Below are positions 46,982 through 53,516 of a DNA stretch of 64,000 nucleotides, in pieces. Position numbers and translations under genes: made by a program. Position 1 is the stretch's first letter. Each line of letters opens with the position of its first letter. Below the pieces are notes generated by a model. The model had not been told where the DNA came from. It ran no database searches and saw nothing but the letters and a program-made list of their open reading frames with translations. Origin of the DNA: Streptomyces sp. H27-C3 (GTDB taxonomy: Bacteria > Actinomycetota > Actinomycetes > Streptomycetales > Streptomycetaceae); assembly GCF_030063415.1 (NCBI RefSeq), contig NZ_JASITA010000001.1:347091-411090 (forward strand), written 5' to 3'.

Positions 46982-49885
46982 TCACCGGCACGGCGGACGG
47001 TACGGGATGCCCGCCAGGTACTGCTGCCACGCGGGTCGCGTGATCACCGGTCGGACCCCGGCGCAGGCATCCGCGATGACACGGGGGGAGTCGAGCGGCA
47101 GCACCCGCACCATGCCGTCGTACACGCCGGAGTAGAGCGTGCCGCCGTCAGGGGAGAAACGGAGCGTGGAGACGGCGGTGCGGTATCCGGTCAGGGTGGA
47201 TCCGCGCCGGGGGTGGGCAAGGTCGCCGACGTCCCACGAGCGGACCGTACGGTCGTCACCACCGGTCGTCACGGTGCGCCCGTCGGGGCTGAACGCGATC
47301 GAGCCCACGACGTCGCTATGACCGGTGAGCGCGGAGACCTGGCGGGGCCGCCGGTCGCGCACGGTCCACAGCCGTACGGGCGTGTCCCCGCCCCCGGCGG
47401 TAACCAGGACGTCCTCCCGAGGGCTGAAAGCCATGGCGAAGACGCCGAGACTTTGTGCCCGCCAGCGGGCCAGCCGCATGAGACCGCGGCGCGCTCCGAC
47501 GTCCCAGAGCTGCACCGTCTCGTCGTCACCGGCCGTGGCCAGGGTGCGCCCGTCCCGGCTGAAGGCGACACAGCGCACGGTGCGCGTGTGCCCCTTCAGC
47601 ACACCCAGCCGCTCGGGGCGTCGCGGGTCGTCGGTGTTCCACAGCCGCGCGGTGCGGTCGTCGCCGGCGCTCGCCAGGGTCCGGCCGTCGGGGCTGAACG
47701 CGAGCGAGCGGACGGCGTCGGTGTGACCGCCGGTGGTCGAAAGCAGGACCGGGCGCCCAGGGTCGGCGATGTTCCACAGGCGGATCTTCCGGTCGGTGCC
47801 CGCGACGGCCAAGAGGTGACCGCGGGGGCTCATCTCCACGGCGTGGACGGTGGTCTCGCGTTCCGGGAGGGTCGCGAACAGCCGGGCCCTCATCGGCCGG
47901 CCGATGTCCCAGAGCCGTACGGCGCCGTCACCGCCCCCCGTGGCCATCGTCCGGCCGTCCGGCGCGACCGCCAGAGAGAGCAGTTGCCCCCGGTGGCCCG
48001 ACCACGAGGGCATGAGGGTACTGAGCAGACCGTCCCGGGTGGTGCGGGTGGGCGAAAGCCGGTGGGCGACGAGGGCGAGCTGGACGGCCAGGGCAGGGTT
48101 CTCCCGAGAGAGTCCGGGCGCCCTGGCCGCCGCGTTCTGCGCGACGGCGTGGTTGCGCTGCTGGGTCACCTCCTGGTTGGCGCGCATGGCGTACGCGGTC
48201 ATCGCCATGGTGAGAGTGAGCAGCACGGCGAGTGCGGTGACCAGCATCCGCATCCGGCGGGCGCGGCGCTGCACGGTCTCGGTCTCGTCCCGCTCCGCGA
48301 CGGTGCCGGCCTCCAGGAAGGCCTGCTCCCGCCGGGTGAGCCCGATGCTGCCCGAATTCGCCAGCTGCCGGCCCAGAGTGAGTCGCGCGCCCCGGTACAG
48401 GGCGCCGGGATCCCGGTCCAGGGACTCCCACACCGCCGCGGCCTCGGTGAGCTGCCGGTGCTCGCGCAGCTGCTGCCTGCTGCCGGTCAGCCAGCCGCGC
48501 AGCCTGGGCCAGCCGGGAATCAGCGCCTCGTGGGTGATCTCCAACCGCTGCCCGTCGAGGGTGATCAGGCGTGCCTCCGCGGCGCGCTCCAGTACAACCC
48601 GGGTGTCGTCGTCCAGATCCAGTTCGGAGCGGTCGACACGGCGCTTGGTGTCCTCCGTGCCCTCCCCCGGGGCCGTGAGGCGCAGGAAGACCTGGCGAGC
48701 GACGACCCGCTGACGTGCGTCGAGCATTCCGTGGAACGTCTCCGCGGTCTGCGCGAGGGAGCCTTCCACGCCGCCGGATGCGCGGAAGCCGTCGAGCGTG
48801 AGCAGGTTGCCGCGGCGGCGTCGCCAAGTCTCCAGGAGCACGTGCGACAGCAGTGGCAACACCGCCCCGTGGCCCTGGGCGTGCGCGACGAGATGGGTGA
48901 GCAGCCGTCCCTCCACGCGGCATCCGGCCCGGGCGGCGGGCTCGACGACGGCACGGTGCAGTTCGTCGGCGCTCATCGGCCCGACGGTCACCTGTGCGTC
49001 GCGCATCGCCTCCACCAGCTCGACCTGTTCGGCGCAGTGGGAGTAGAAGTCGGCGCGTACGCCCAGGACCACCCGGCAGCGGCTGTTCGCGGTCCGGGCG
49101 CAGTGGACCAGCGCGGCGATGAACCGCGTCCGCTCCTCGTGACCGCGGCAGACGGTGAACAGCTCTTCGAACTGGTCCACGATGAGTACGGTCTCGGCCT
49201 CCGGCCCTTGTTCCGCGGCGATCCAGCGCAGCGTGCGGTGCAAGTTACGCGGCTCCGCGGTGAACTCCTGGTGGAGCCGGCCCGGTGTCGTCCGCGCGGG
49301 TGCCGCCAGCAGGATCGCGGCCTCCTCCACCGGGTGCGGTCCGGGCGTGAAGAGGAACACTGTCCGGTTGTCGGCGAGCAGCCGGGGCAGCAGACCCGCG
49401 CGCAGAACGGAGGACTTCCCGGCGCCCGAGGCCCCGAAGACGGCGACGAACCGCTGCTTCGCCACGCGCGTCACCAGGTCGTCCACGAGGCGCTCCCGGC
49501 CGAAGAACCAGGGAGAGTCGTCGGCCTGGAAGGCCGCCAGTCCGGCGTACGGCGCACGGCGGGGGCTCTCGGCGTCATCGTGCTCCGGATCCGGAGCGTC
49601 TTGCCTGGCGGCCTCCACCGCGAGTTCCGTGGCGACGCCGTGCCAGCGCGGCTCCCACCGGTCGGGGTCACCGCCGCAGGCGCGGACGTAGGCCAGAGTC
49701 ACGTCCAGGGACGGCAGCCGGTGCCCGGCAGCGGCGCCCGACAGCGTGGCGACGGAGAAGTGGGCGATGCCCGAAAGGGCGCGGTAGGACGGGCTGCCGG
49801 CCTCCTGGCGCAGCTGGCGCAGGTCCGCGGCGAACCTCACCAGCGCGGCGTTCCCCGCCGGGATGGGCTGCTCCCTGCGCGGCAT
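46982..49885 (-). CDS. HTH-STAND NTPase-WD40 repeat protein (nSTAND1-like)
   Basis: About 967 aa. An XRE-type helix-turn-helix lies at residues ~14-75 (RFAADLRQLRQEAGSPSYRA). A STAND P-loop NTPase follows with Walker A GASGAGKSS near 150 and Walker B VLIVDQFEEL near 233. One hydrophobic helix (LVTALAVLLTLTMAMTAYAM) sits near residues 545-567. About six WD40 repeats (SPDGRTLASAGDD, SRDGRTLATAGDD and similar) occupy ~630-940. I chose ATG 49885 because GAGGGGG precedes it by 8 nt; ATG 49933 is an alternative without a ribosome site. Such proteins act as signal-sensing ATP-driven switches in Streptomyces regulation or conflict systems. It is divergent from the knottin operon and shares its upstream region, so regulation of that operon is possible but unproven. 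Confidence 0.88.
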   Translation of the reverse strand: MPRREQPIPAGNAALVRFAADLRQLRQEAGSPSYRALSGIAHFSVATLSGAAAGHRLPSLDVTLAYVRACGGDPDRWEPRWHGVATELAVEAARQDAPDPEHDDAESPRRAPYAGLAAFQADDSPWFFGRERLVDDLVTRVAKQRFVAVFGASGAGKSSVLRAGLLPRLLADNRTVFLFTPGPHPVEEAAILLAAPARTTPGRLHQEFTAEPRNLHRTLRWIAAEQGPEAETVLIVDQFEELFTVCRGHEERTRFIAALVHCARTANSRCRVVLGVRADFYSHCAEQVELVEAMRDAQVTVGPMSADELHRAVVEPAARAGCRVEGRLLTHLVAHAQGHGAVLPLLSHVLLETWRRRRGNLLTLDGFRASGGVEGSLAQTAETFHGMLDARQRVVARQVFLRLTAPGEGTEDTKRRVDRSELDLDDDTRVVLERAAEARLITLDGQRLEITHEALIPGWPRLRGWLTGSRQQLREHRQLTEAAAVWESLDRDPGALYRGARLTLGRQLANSGSIGLTRREQAFLEAGTVAERDETETVQRRARRMRMLVTALAVLLTLTMAMTAYAMRANQEVTQQRNHAVAQNAAARAPGLSRENPALAVQLALVAHRLSPTRTTRDGLLSTLMPSWSGHRGQLLSLAVAPDGRTMATGGGDGAVRLWDIGRPMRARLFATLPERETTVHAVEMSPRGHLLAVAGTDRKIRLWNIADPGRPVLLSTTGGHTDAVRSLAFSPDGRTLASAGDDRTARLWNTDDPRRPERLGVLKGHTRTVRCVAFSRDGRTLATAGDDETVQLWDVGARRGLMRLARWRAQSLGVFAMAFSPREDVLVTAGGGDTPVRLWTVRDRRPRQVSALTGHSDVVGSIAFSPDGRTVTTGGDDRTVRSWDVGDLAHPRRGSTLTGYRTAVSTLRFSPDGGTLYSGVYDGMVRVLPLDSPRVIADACAGVRPVITRPAWQQYLAGIPYRPPCR

Positions 49886-50205
49886 GGAACCGACCCCCTC
49901 ACCGCTCGACGTCCTCACGACCGTGTCCGTCATCGGACGGCCGCTACACATGGTGCCGACCCGGTGATAATCCCGTGCGCCCGATGGCGCGGGGGGCCCT
50001 GCGGGGACAGGACGGCTCAAACACGCTGCGGCCCGGGTTTCGGCGTACACCGTTCCAAGTCTCTTGAAATGCTTGAGGAAAAGGTCTCTTTCTGCAGCTC
50101 CGGTGAATCCGTGAAAGAGGCTTGAAGGGTTCCCTGCGGTGTGGTTCCGTCAATTCCAAGAGGTCGGCCGAACGGTCGTCCGTGGGTCCCGAGTTGGAGG
50201 ATTTC
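49886..50205. promoter_or_regulatory. Divergent intergenic region upstream of the knottin-like precursor
   Basis: These 320 bp separate the STAND gene (minus) from the precursor gene (plus). The stretch 50050-50160 is markedly less GC-rich than its surroundings and has repeated CTTGA-type words (CTCTTGAAATGCTTGAGG around 50061), plausible promoter or operator sequence. The precursor has a strong GGAGG (50196-50200) 5 nt before its ATG. I could not define -35/-10 boxes with confidence. Confidence 0.4.
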
Positions 50206-50382
50206 ATGTCTGTGACGTCACTGTCCGAGCGGCTCGCCGGAAATGGGCTTCAGCAGCATCTGCACGCGGAGGCGACGGCCGTCGAAGAGGCCTGTGTTCC
50301 GCGCTACGAGTCGTGTGCCTGGGACTCCCAGTGCTGCCACGGTCTGATCTGCGAGTGGTTCCACTGCTACCTGCAGGGCTGA
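50206..50382 (+). CDS. knottin-like (inhibitor cystine knot) precursor peptide, 58 aa
   Basis: ATG 50206 follows GGAGG by 5 nt; the longer reading from 50122 has no ribosome site. Residues 1-29 are a Cys-free leader (MSVTSLSERLAGNGLQQHLH, then acidic/Ala-rich EATAVEEA). Residues 30-58 hold six Cys at 30, 37, 43, 44, 49 and 54, giving C-x6-C-x5-CC-x4-C-x4-C. This is the spacing of inhibitor cystine knots known from spider and cone-snail toxins and plant knottins, and the expected pairing is 1-4, 2-5, 3-6. Aromatic residues (Y34, W39, W51, F52, Y55) are frequent. There is no Sec or Tat signal peptide, so export should use the ABC transporter at the end of the operon. Downstream genes encode lasso-type leader-binding and cyclase-like proteins. 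A macrolactam between Ala29 and Glu35 is a formal alternative. Target unknown; an antimicrobial or signalling role is inference. Confidence 0.85.
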   Translation: MSVTSLSERLAGNGLQQHLHAEATAVEEACVPRYESCAWDSQCCHGLICEWFHCYLQG

Positions 50383-50431
50383 CAACCAGCAGGTGAGTGG
50401 ACCCGTCGGGGTGGTCGCGGCCTGTCGTGCG

Positions 50432-50448
50432 CGCCGGCCGCCCCGGCG
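50432..50448 (+). terminator. small GC hairpin between precursor and maturation genes, possible attenuator
   Basis: CGCCGG (50432-50437), five loop bases and CCGGCG (50443-50448) form a 6-bp stem in the 127-nt gap after the precursor. A partial terminator or mRNA-stabilising stem here would give more precursor than enzyme, a common RiPP arrangement. The stem is short, and such stems occur by chance in GC-rich DNA. Confidence 0.3.
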
Positions 50449-50509
50449 GAGCGGGTCGATCCGGGGGGATAGTTACGGCCCTCCACGAACAGCGCGGCAG
50501 CCTGGGGGC

Positions 50510-50914
50510 ATGGAAATGCTGAGACTCTGGAAAGCGGCACACACGGCTCAGGGATTCGTGGTGTCCGCCCGGCGGGACGGCGGCGCATACGAACTCGAAT
50601 GGCCGCGTGTGAAAAGGAAATTCGATGGCCGGTCACGCGGTGCGCCCTACGCTGTGGTCCGGTTGAGGGTGGCCGAAAGAATGCTCATGGGTTTCCTCGA
50701 CCCGGTTGAGGACGCGTTGTTCGTCACTGCCGGTCTGAACTCCCTCGGATACCCGGCCTCGTTCCACCTTGGCCGAGAAACAGCCCCGGTCGTGGCGCCC
50801 GGAGGGTTTTACGCCTGGGTGCAGTGCGGCGGGTCCGTGGTGACCACCTCACTGCCCGTCCGGGAGGAGTACACCGAGGTGCTGCGCACCGGAGGAAGGG
50901 GACTGCCGTGCTGA
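50510..50914 (+). CDS. degenerate lasso B2-like (transglutaminase-fold) protein
   Basis: 134 aa from ATG 50510. The C-terminal half resembles the core of lasso-peptide B2 leader peptidases. LGYPASFHLG aligns with their (R)GVPARLVIG strand, then GGFYAWVQCGGSVV aligns with F-AHAWVE-GxV, then an EEYTEVL tail. The catalytic His of the AHAW motif is Tyr here (FYAW), and the helix that should carry the catalytic Cys (VEDALFVTAGLNSL) has none. The protein is therefore probably not a Cys protease and may only bind the precursor. The N-terminal half (WPRVKRKFDGRS) was not recognised. The gene ends by overlapping the next start (GTGCTGA), so it is coupled to the cyclase-like gene. The family assignment rests on hand alignment. 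Confidence 0.6.
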   Translation: MEMLRLWKAAHTAQGFVVSARRDGGAYELEWPRVKRKFDGRSRGAPYAVVRLRVAERMLMGFLDPVEDALFVTAGLNSLGYPASFHLGRETAPVVAPGGFYAWVQCGGSVVTTSLPVREEYTEVLRTGGRGLPC

Positions 50915-52428
50915 ACGTCGTCACCGCGGACGGGCACGGCGTGGTCCGCTGCGTCCCACCGCGGCAGACCCCACCTGCGGCGGCCGGTGTGACCGCGGTC
51001 ATGGGCCCTGGGGGCTTCACACTGGGGCGAGAGGGACTCGGGCAGGGGGACGTGTACTACCGAGTCGGCCTCGGACGGCTGGAGTGGAGCGAGGATCCGG
51101 CCGATCTCGCCGACGGATCCGCCGGACCCGACGGGTGCCTGCCGGCCCCGGCTTCGGGTAGGCACCTGCCCGAACCGGGCACACTGCTCGCACTGATCCA
51201 CGGGCTGGCCCCGCCGCCGGACGCCACCCCGCTGCCGGGGGTGCGCCGGCTGGCGCTGGGCACAACGGTGCACGTGGGCCCGGAGGGTGTCGTCGTCTCC
51301 CGCCGCCGCCCGACCCTGCCCGACGGGCCGGCCGATCTCCTCGGGTCGGTCGCCGACGCGCTGAGCGCCGCACCTGACGACTACGCCATCGTCTACGGCG
51401 GAGGTCTGTCCTCGGCCTTCCTCGCGGTCGCCGCCCTGGCCGCCGGCCACCGGCCGCGACTGCTCCACGCGGTTCTGGGGCTGCCCGGCCACCGCCCGGC
51501 CCCGGCCGTCGTACCCGGACTGGCCCTCTCGCGGATACCGGTCGACGTGTTCGACCTGCTCGACCACCACCGGTCCCCTCTCGGCGGACCGATGCCCACC
51601 CTGCCCGACGTGGAATTCCCCCGCAGGCTGGCCGCCGCCCTGACCTCGGTGGCGGGGCGGACGCTGGCGTCGGCCGCGCTTCTGGAGGATCTCGCCGGCA
51701 CCAGACTGCCGGATGTCGGCAGGGGCCCCCGCGACTGGCGGCTTCTGACCTGCGAACCCTTCCATCTCTCCGGCGTCCTGCCTTCGCTCCGGGAAGCAGC
51801 CGACCTGCTGGAGCAGGGCGTAGTGCGCAGCGACCGGCCCGGTCCGAGCGCCCCCGACGACGCCCAGGCACCTGACGGGCCTCCTCCGCCGCCTCCGCTG
51901 GGCAGGCGCGACCTCCCCGTGCTGACCCCGCGGGGCCGGGTCGCCCTGCAGACGGTCCAGCAGGCGTCCCTGTCCGTCTGGAAGGACCATCTGGATCTCC
52001 TGGGACCCCTGCTGGGCCGCGCCGACGCCGGCTTGGCCGAGCGCGTCCCCCGGGACGGTACGATCCTGCCCGCCCTCGATCCGGCCGTGCTGGGAGCGGT
52101 GCAGGCCCTGCCGCCCAAACAGCTCGGCCGTATCTCCCGGGGGCTGTTCCGGGACAACCGGCCGATGGCCGCGGCGGTCGCCCGCCACCGGGTGCGCGGA
52201 CTGCGGCGCGCCTCCTCCTCGTTCGACCTCAGGCTCGCGGCGGCCGCCTATCTGCACAGCGCGAGCGCCAAGATCGTCATCGAACTGGAGCGGGAGAGCG
52301 CCCTCGCGGACATGGGACTGATCGACGTCGGCGCGGTGACCGGCCTCCTGAAGGAGGGCCCGGGCCGTGCGGACCACGCCCTGCCGCTGCTGCGACTGCT
52401 GTGGATCGACCGATGGCTGAAGGGCTGA
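50908..52428 (+). CDS. lasso-cyclase/asparagine-synthetase-like protein with degenerate PP-loop
   Basis: 506 aa from GTG 50908, after GGAGGAAGGGG (50891-50901); it overlaps the previous gene. The N-terminal part (YYRVGLGRLEWSEDPADLA, then TPLPGVRRLALGTTVHVGPE) matches the glutaminase-like region of lasso cyclases without an N-terminal Cys. The synthetase domain should contain the ATP-binding SGGLDSS; here, near residue 164, it reads YGGGLSSAFLA, so the conserved Asp is Ser and the first Ser is Tyr. The C-terminus keeps the family layout (LFRDNRPMAAAVARHRVRG, then a LADMGLIDVGAV helix and a final WIDRWLKG). A true member would adenylate Asp/Glu to close a macrolactam. The altered PP-loop suggests weakened, changed or lost ATP chemistry, perhaps leaving a folding or scaffold role. 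About 40 residues of low-complexity Pro-rich insert sit near 310-335. Confidence 0.8.
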   Translation: MLNVVTADGHGVVRCVPPRQTPPAAAGVTAVMGPGGFTLGREGLGQGDVYYRVGLGRLEWSEDPADLADGSAGPDGCLPAPASGRHLPEPGTLLALIHGLAPPPDATPLPGVRRLALGTTVHVGPEGVVVSRRRPTLPDGPADLLGSVADALSAAPDDYAIVYGGGLSSAFLAVAALAAGHRPRLLHAVLGLPGHRPAPAVVPGLALSRIPVDVFDLLDHHRSPLGGPMPTLPDVEFPRRLAAALTSVAGRTLASAALLEDLAGTRLPDVGRGPRDWRLLTCEPFHLSGVLPSLREAADLLEQGVVRSDRPGPSAPDDAQAPDGPPPPPPLGRRDLPVLTPRGRVALQTVQQASLSVWKDHLDLLGPLLGRADAGLAERVPRDGTILPALDPAVLGAVQALPPKQLGRISRGLFRDNRPMAAAVARHRVRGLRRASSSFDLRLAAAAYLHSASAKIVIELERESALADMGLIDVGAVTGLLKEGPGRADHALPLLRLLWIDRWLKG

Positions 52429-52433
52429 CCAGC

Positions 52434-52721
52434 ATGACCACCATGACCACCGCCACGAGCCCCTCCCGCCGGATCGTCCTCGGCGCCGGAGTACGGCTCA
52501 CCCGGCTGCCGTTCGGGGGCGCCGTTCTGATGAACGAGAAGACCCTGGCACTCGTCGAATGCGCCGAGCGCGACGCGGCGCTGATCGGGTGCCTGCTGTC
52601 CGGGGAATGCCCCGGCCTCGCCCCTGACCCCGGCCCCGACTCCGACGACGCGGACCTGCGTCGGGTGGCCCGTGACCTTCTGCGATCCCAGTGGCTCGTC
52701 GTCACAGACGAAGCGAAGTGA
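52434..52721 (+). CDS. PqqD-like RiPP leader-recognition protein (lasso B1-type)
   Basis: 95 aa from ATG 52434, five nt after the cyclase-like stop, with GAAGGG upstream inside that gene. The sequence follows the PqqD/RRE pattern: basic N-terminus (RRIVLGAGVRLTRLP), a strand with GGAVLMNEKTLALVECAERD, helix ALIGCLLSG, an acidic linker, and a final helix-strand (DLRRVARDLLRSQWLVV). PqqD-fold proteins bind the leader of a precursor and deliver it to maturation enzymes. In lasso clusters the B1 protein does this for the peptidase and cyclase. Here it should bind residues ~1-28 of the 58-aa precursor. The sequence is short and divergent, so the call leans on context. Confidence 0.7.
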   Translation: MTTMTTATSPSRRIVLGAGVRLTRLPFGGAVLMNEKTLALVECAERDAALIGCLLSGECPGLAPDPGPDSDDADLRRVARDLLRSQWLVVTDEAK

Positions 52722-52727
52722 GGTTCC

Positions 52728-53516
52728 ATGTCCTCCCGACTCCCCCAGGCGGCGCTGGCCGCGCTCGCCGGACCGCTGCTCATCGGCGGTGCCGCGAAAA
52801 TCCTCACCCCCGCGTCCCGGCTGGCATGGCCCTACCGCACCGGCCCCCTGCGCGCCCCTCTCGGACCCCGCCTCGCCGGCGGCGCCGAACTGGCGGCGGC
52901 CACCGCGCTCGTCCTGCTGCCCGGCCGCGCGGCGCCCGCCGCCGCCGTTGTCACCTACGGCACGCTGACCGCCGTGGCGCAGTCCCTGGACGGACAGCGC
53001 TGCGCGTGCTTCGGCGCCGCCCGGCTGGCGACCGTGGGGCGGGCGCACATCGGCGCCAATGCCCTGGCCGGCGCGGTGGCGGCAGCTCTGCTCACTGCCG
53101 ACCTGCCCGCCCGGCCGCGGCTGCGCGCGGCGACCGCGGCACTGGCCGCCGCCACAACGACGGTCGCCATTCTCCTGGCCGACCGGCGGCGGGCGCGAGC
53201 GGAGGAGACCGAGGAGCGCTGCGGGGAAGCGGTGGCCGGAGTGCAGCTGTACGTGTCGGACGACTGCCCCGCGTGCCGGGCGCTCAAGCAGCTGATCGGT
53301 GCGATGGAGCCGGTGCGCCAGGACCGCGTGAGCATGACCGTGGTCAGCAGCGGCAGCGAACTCCCACCCGAGATGGCGGACATGTCCGTACCGTGCGCGA
53401 TGCCGGTCGACGCGGCGGGTGGCCCCGTCTGCGCACCTGTCTCCGGGATCGGGGCGGTCAAGGCCCTGATCGACACCGCCGTCATCGCCGGGGCGGGCGC
53501 ACCGCATGCCGCCTGA
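52728..53516 (+). CDS. MauE-like membrane protein fused to a thioredoxin-like domain
   Basis: 262 aa from ATG 52728, six nt after the PqqD-like gene. Residues 1-150 form four or so membrane helices of the MauE/DoxX group with the redox-type motif RCACFG (CxCFG) near 92-97. Residues ~160-250 form a thioredoxin-like domain with CPAC near 179-182, followed by the cis-Pro region (SVPCAMPVD). MauE proteins are needed for disulfide-containing products such as methylamine dehydrogenase. A membrane quinone-linked oxidase fused to a thioredoxin fold is the layout of a disulfide-forming system, as in VKOR-Trx fusions. Next to a six-Cys precursor, the likely task is formation or proofreading of three disulfides. 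That function is inferred. Confidence 0.82.
   Translation: MSSRLPQAALAALAGPLLIGGAAKILTPASRLAWPYRTGPLRAPLGPRLAGGAELAAATALVLLPGRAAPAAAVVTYGTLTAVAQSLDGQRCACFGAARLATVGRAHIGANALAGAVAAALLTADLPARPRLRAATAALAAATTTVAILLADRRRARAEETEERCGEAVAGVQLYVSDDCPACRALKQLIGAMEPVRQDRVSMTVVSSGSELPPEMADMSVPCAMPVDAAGGPVCAPVSGIGAVKALIDTAVIAGAGAPHAA

Noticed and set aside
46920..47043. Continuation of the sigma-factor frame as a 94-aa protein
   Set aside because: After the region-2 start the translation is Arg/Ser/Thr-rich antisense to the STAND gene's 3' end and matches no sigma region.
50206..50382. Ordinary lasso precursor
   Set aside because: The core has six closely spaced Cys in knot spacing, and the cyclase homologue has a damaged PP-loop. 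A 7-residue ring Ala29-Glu35 stays possible but is not the best explanation.
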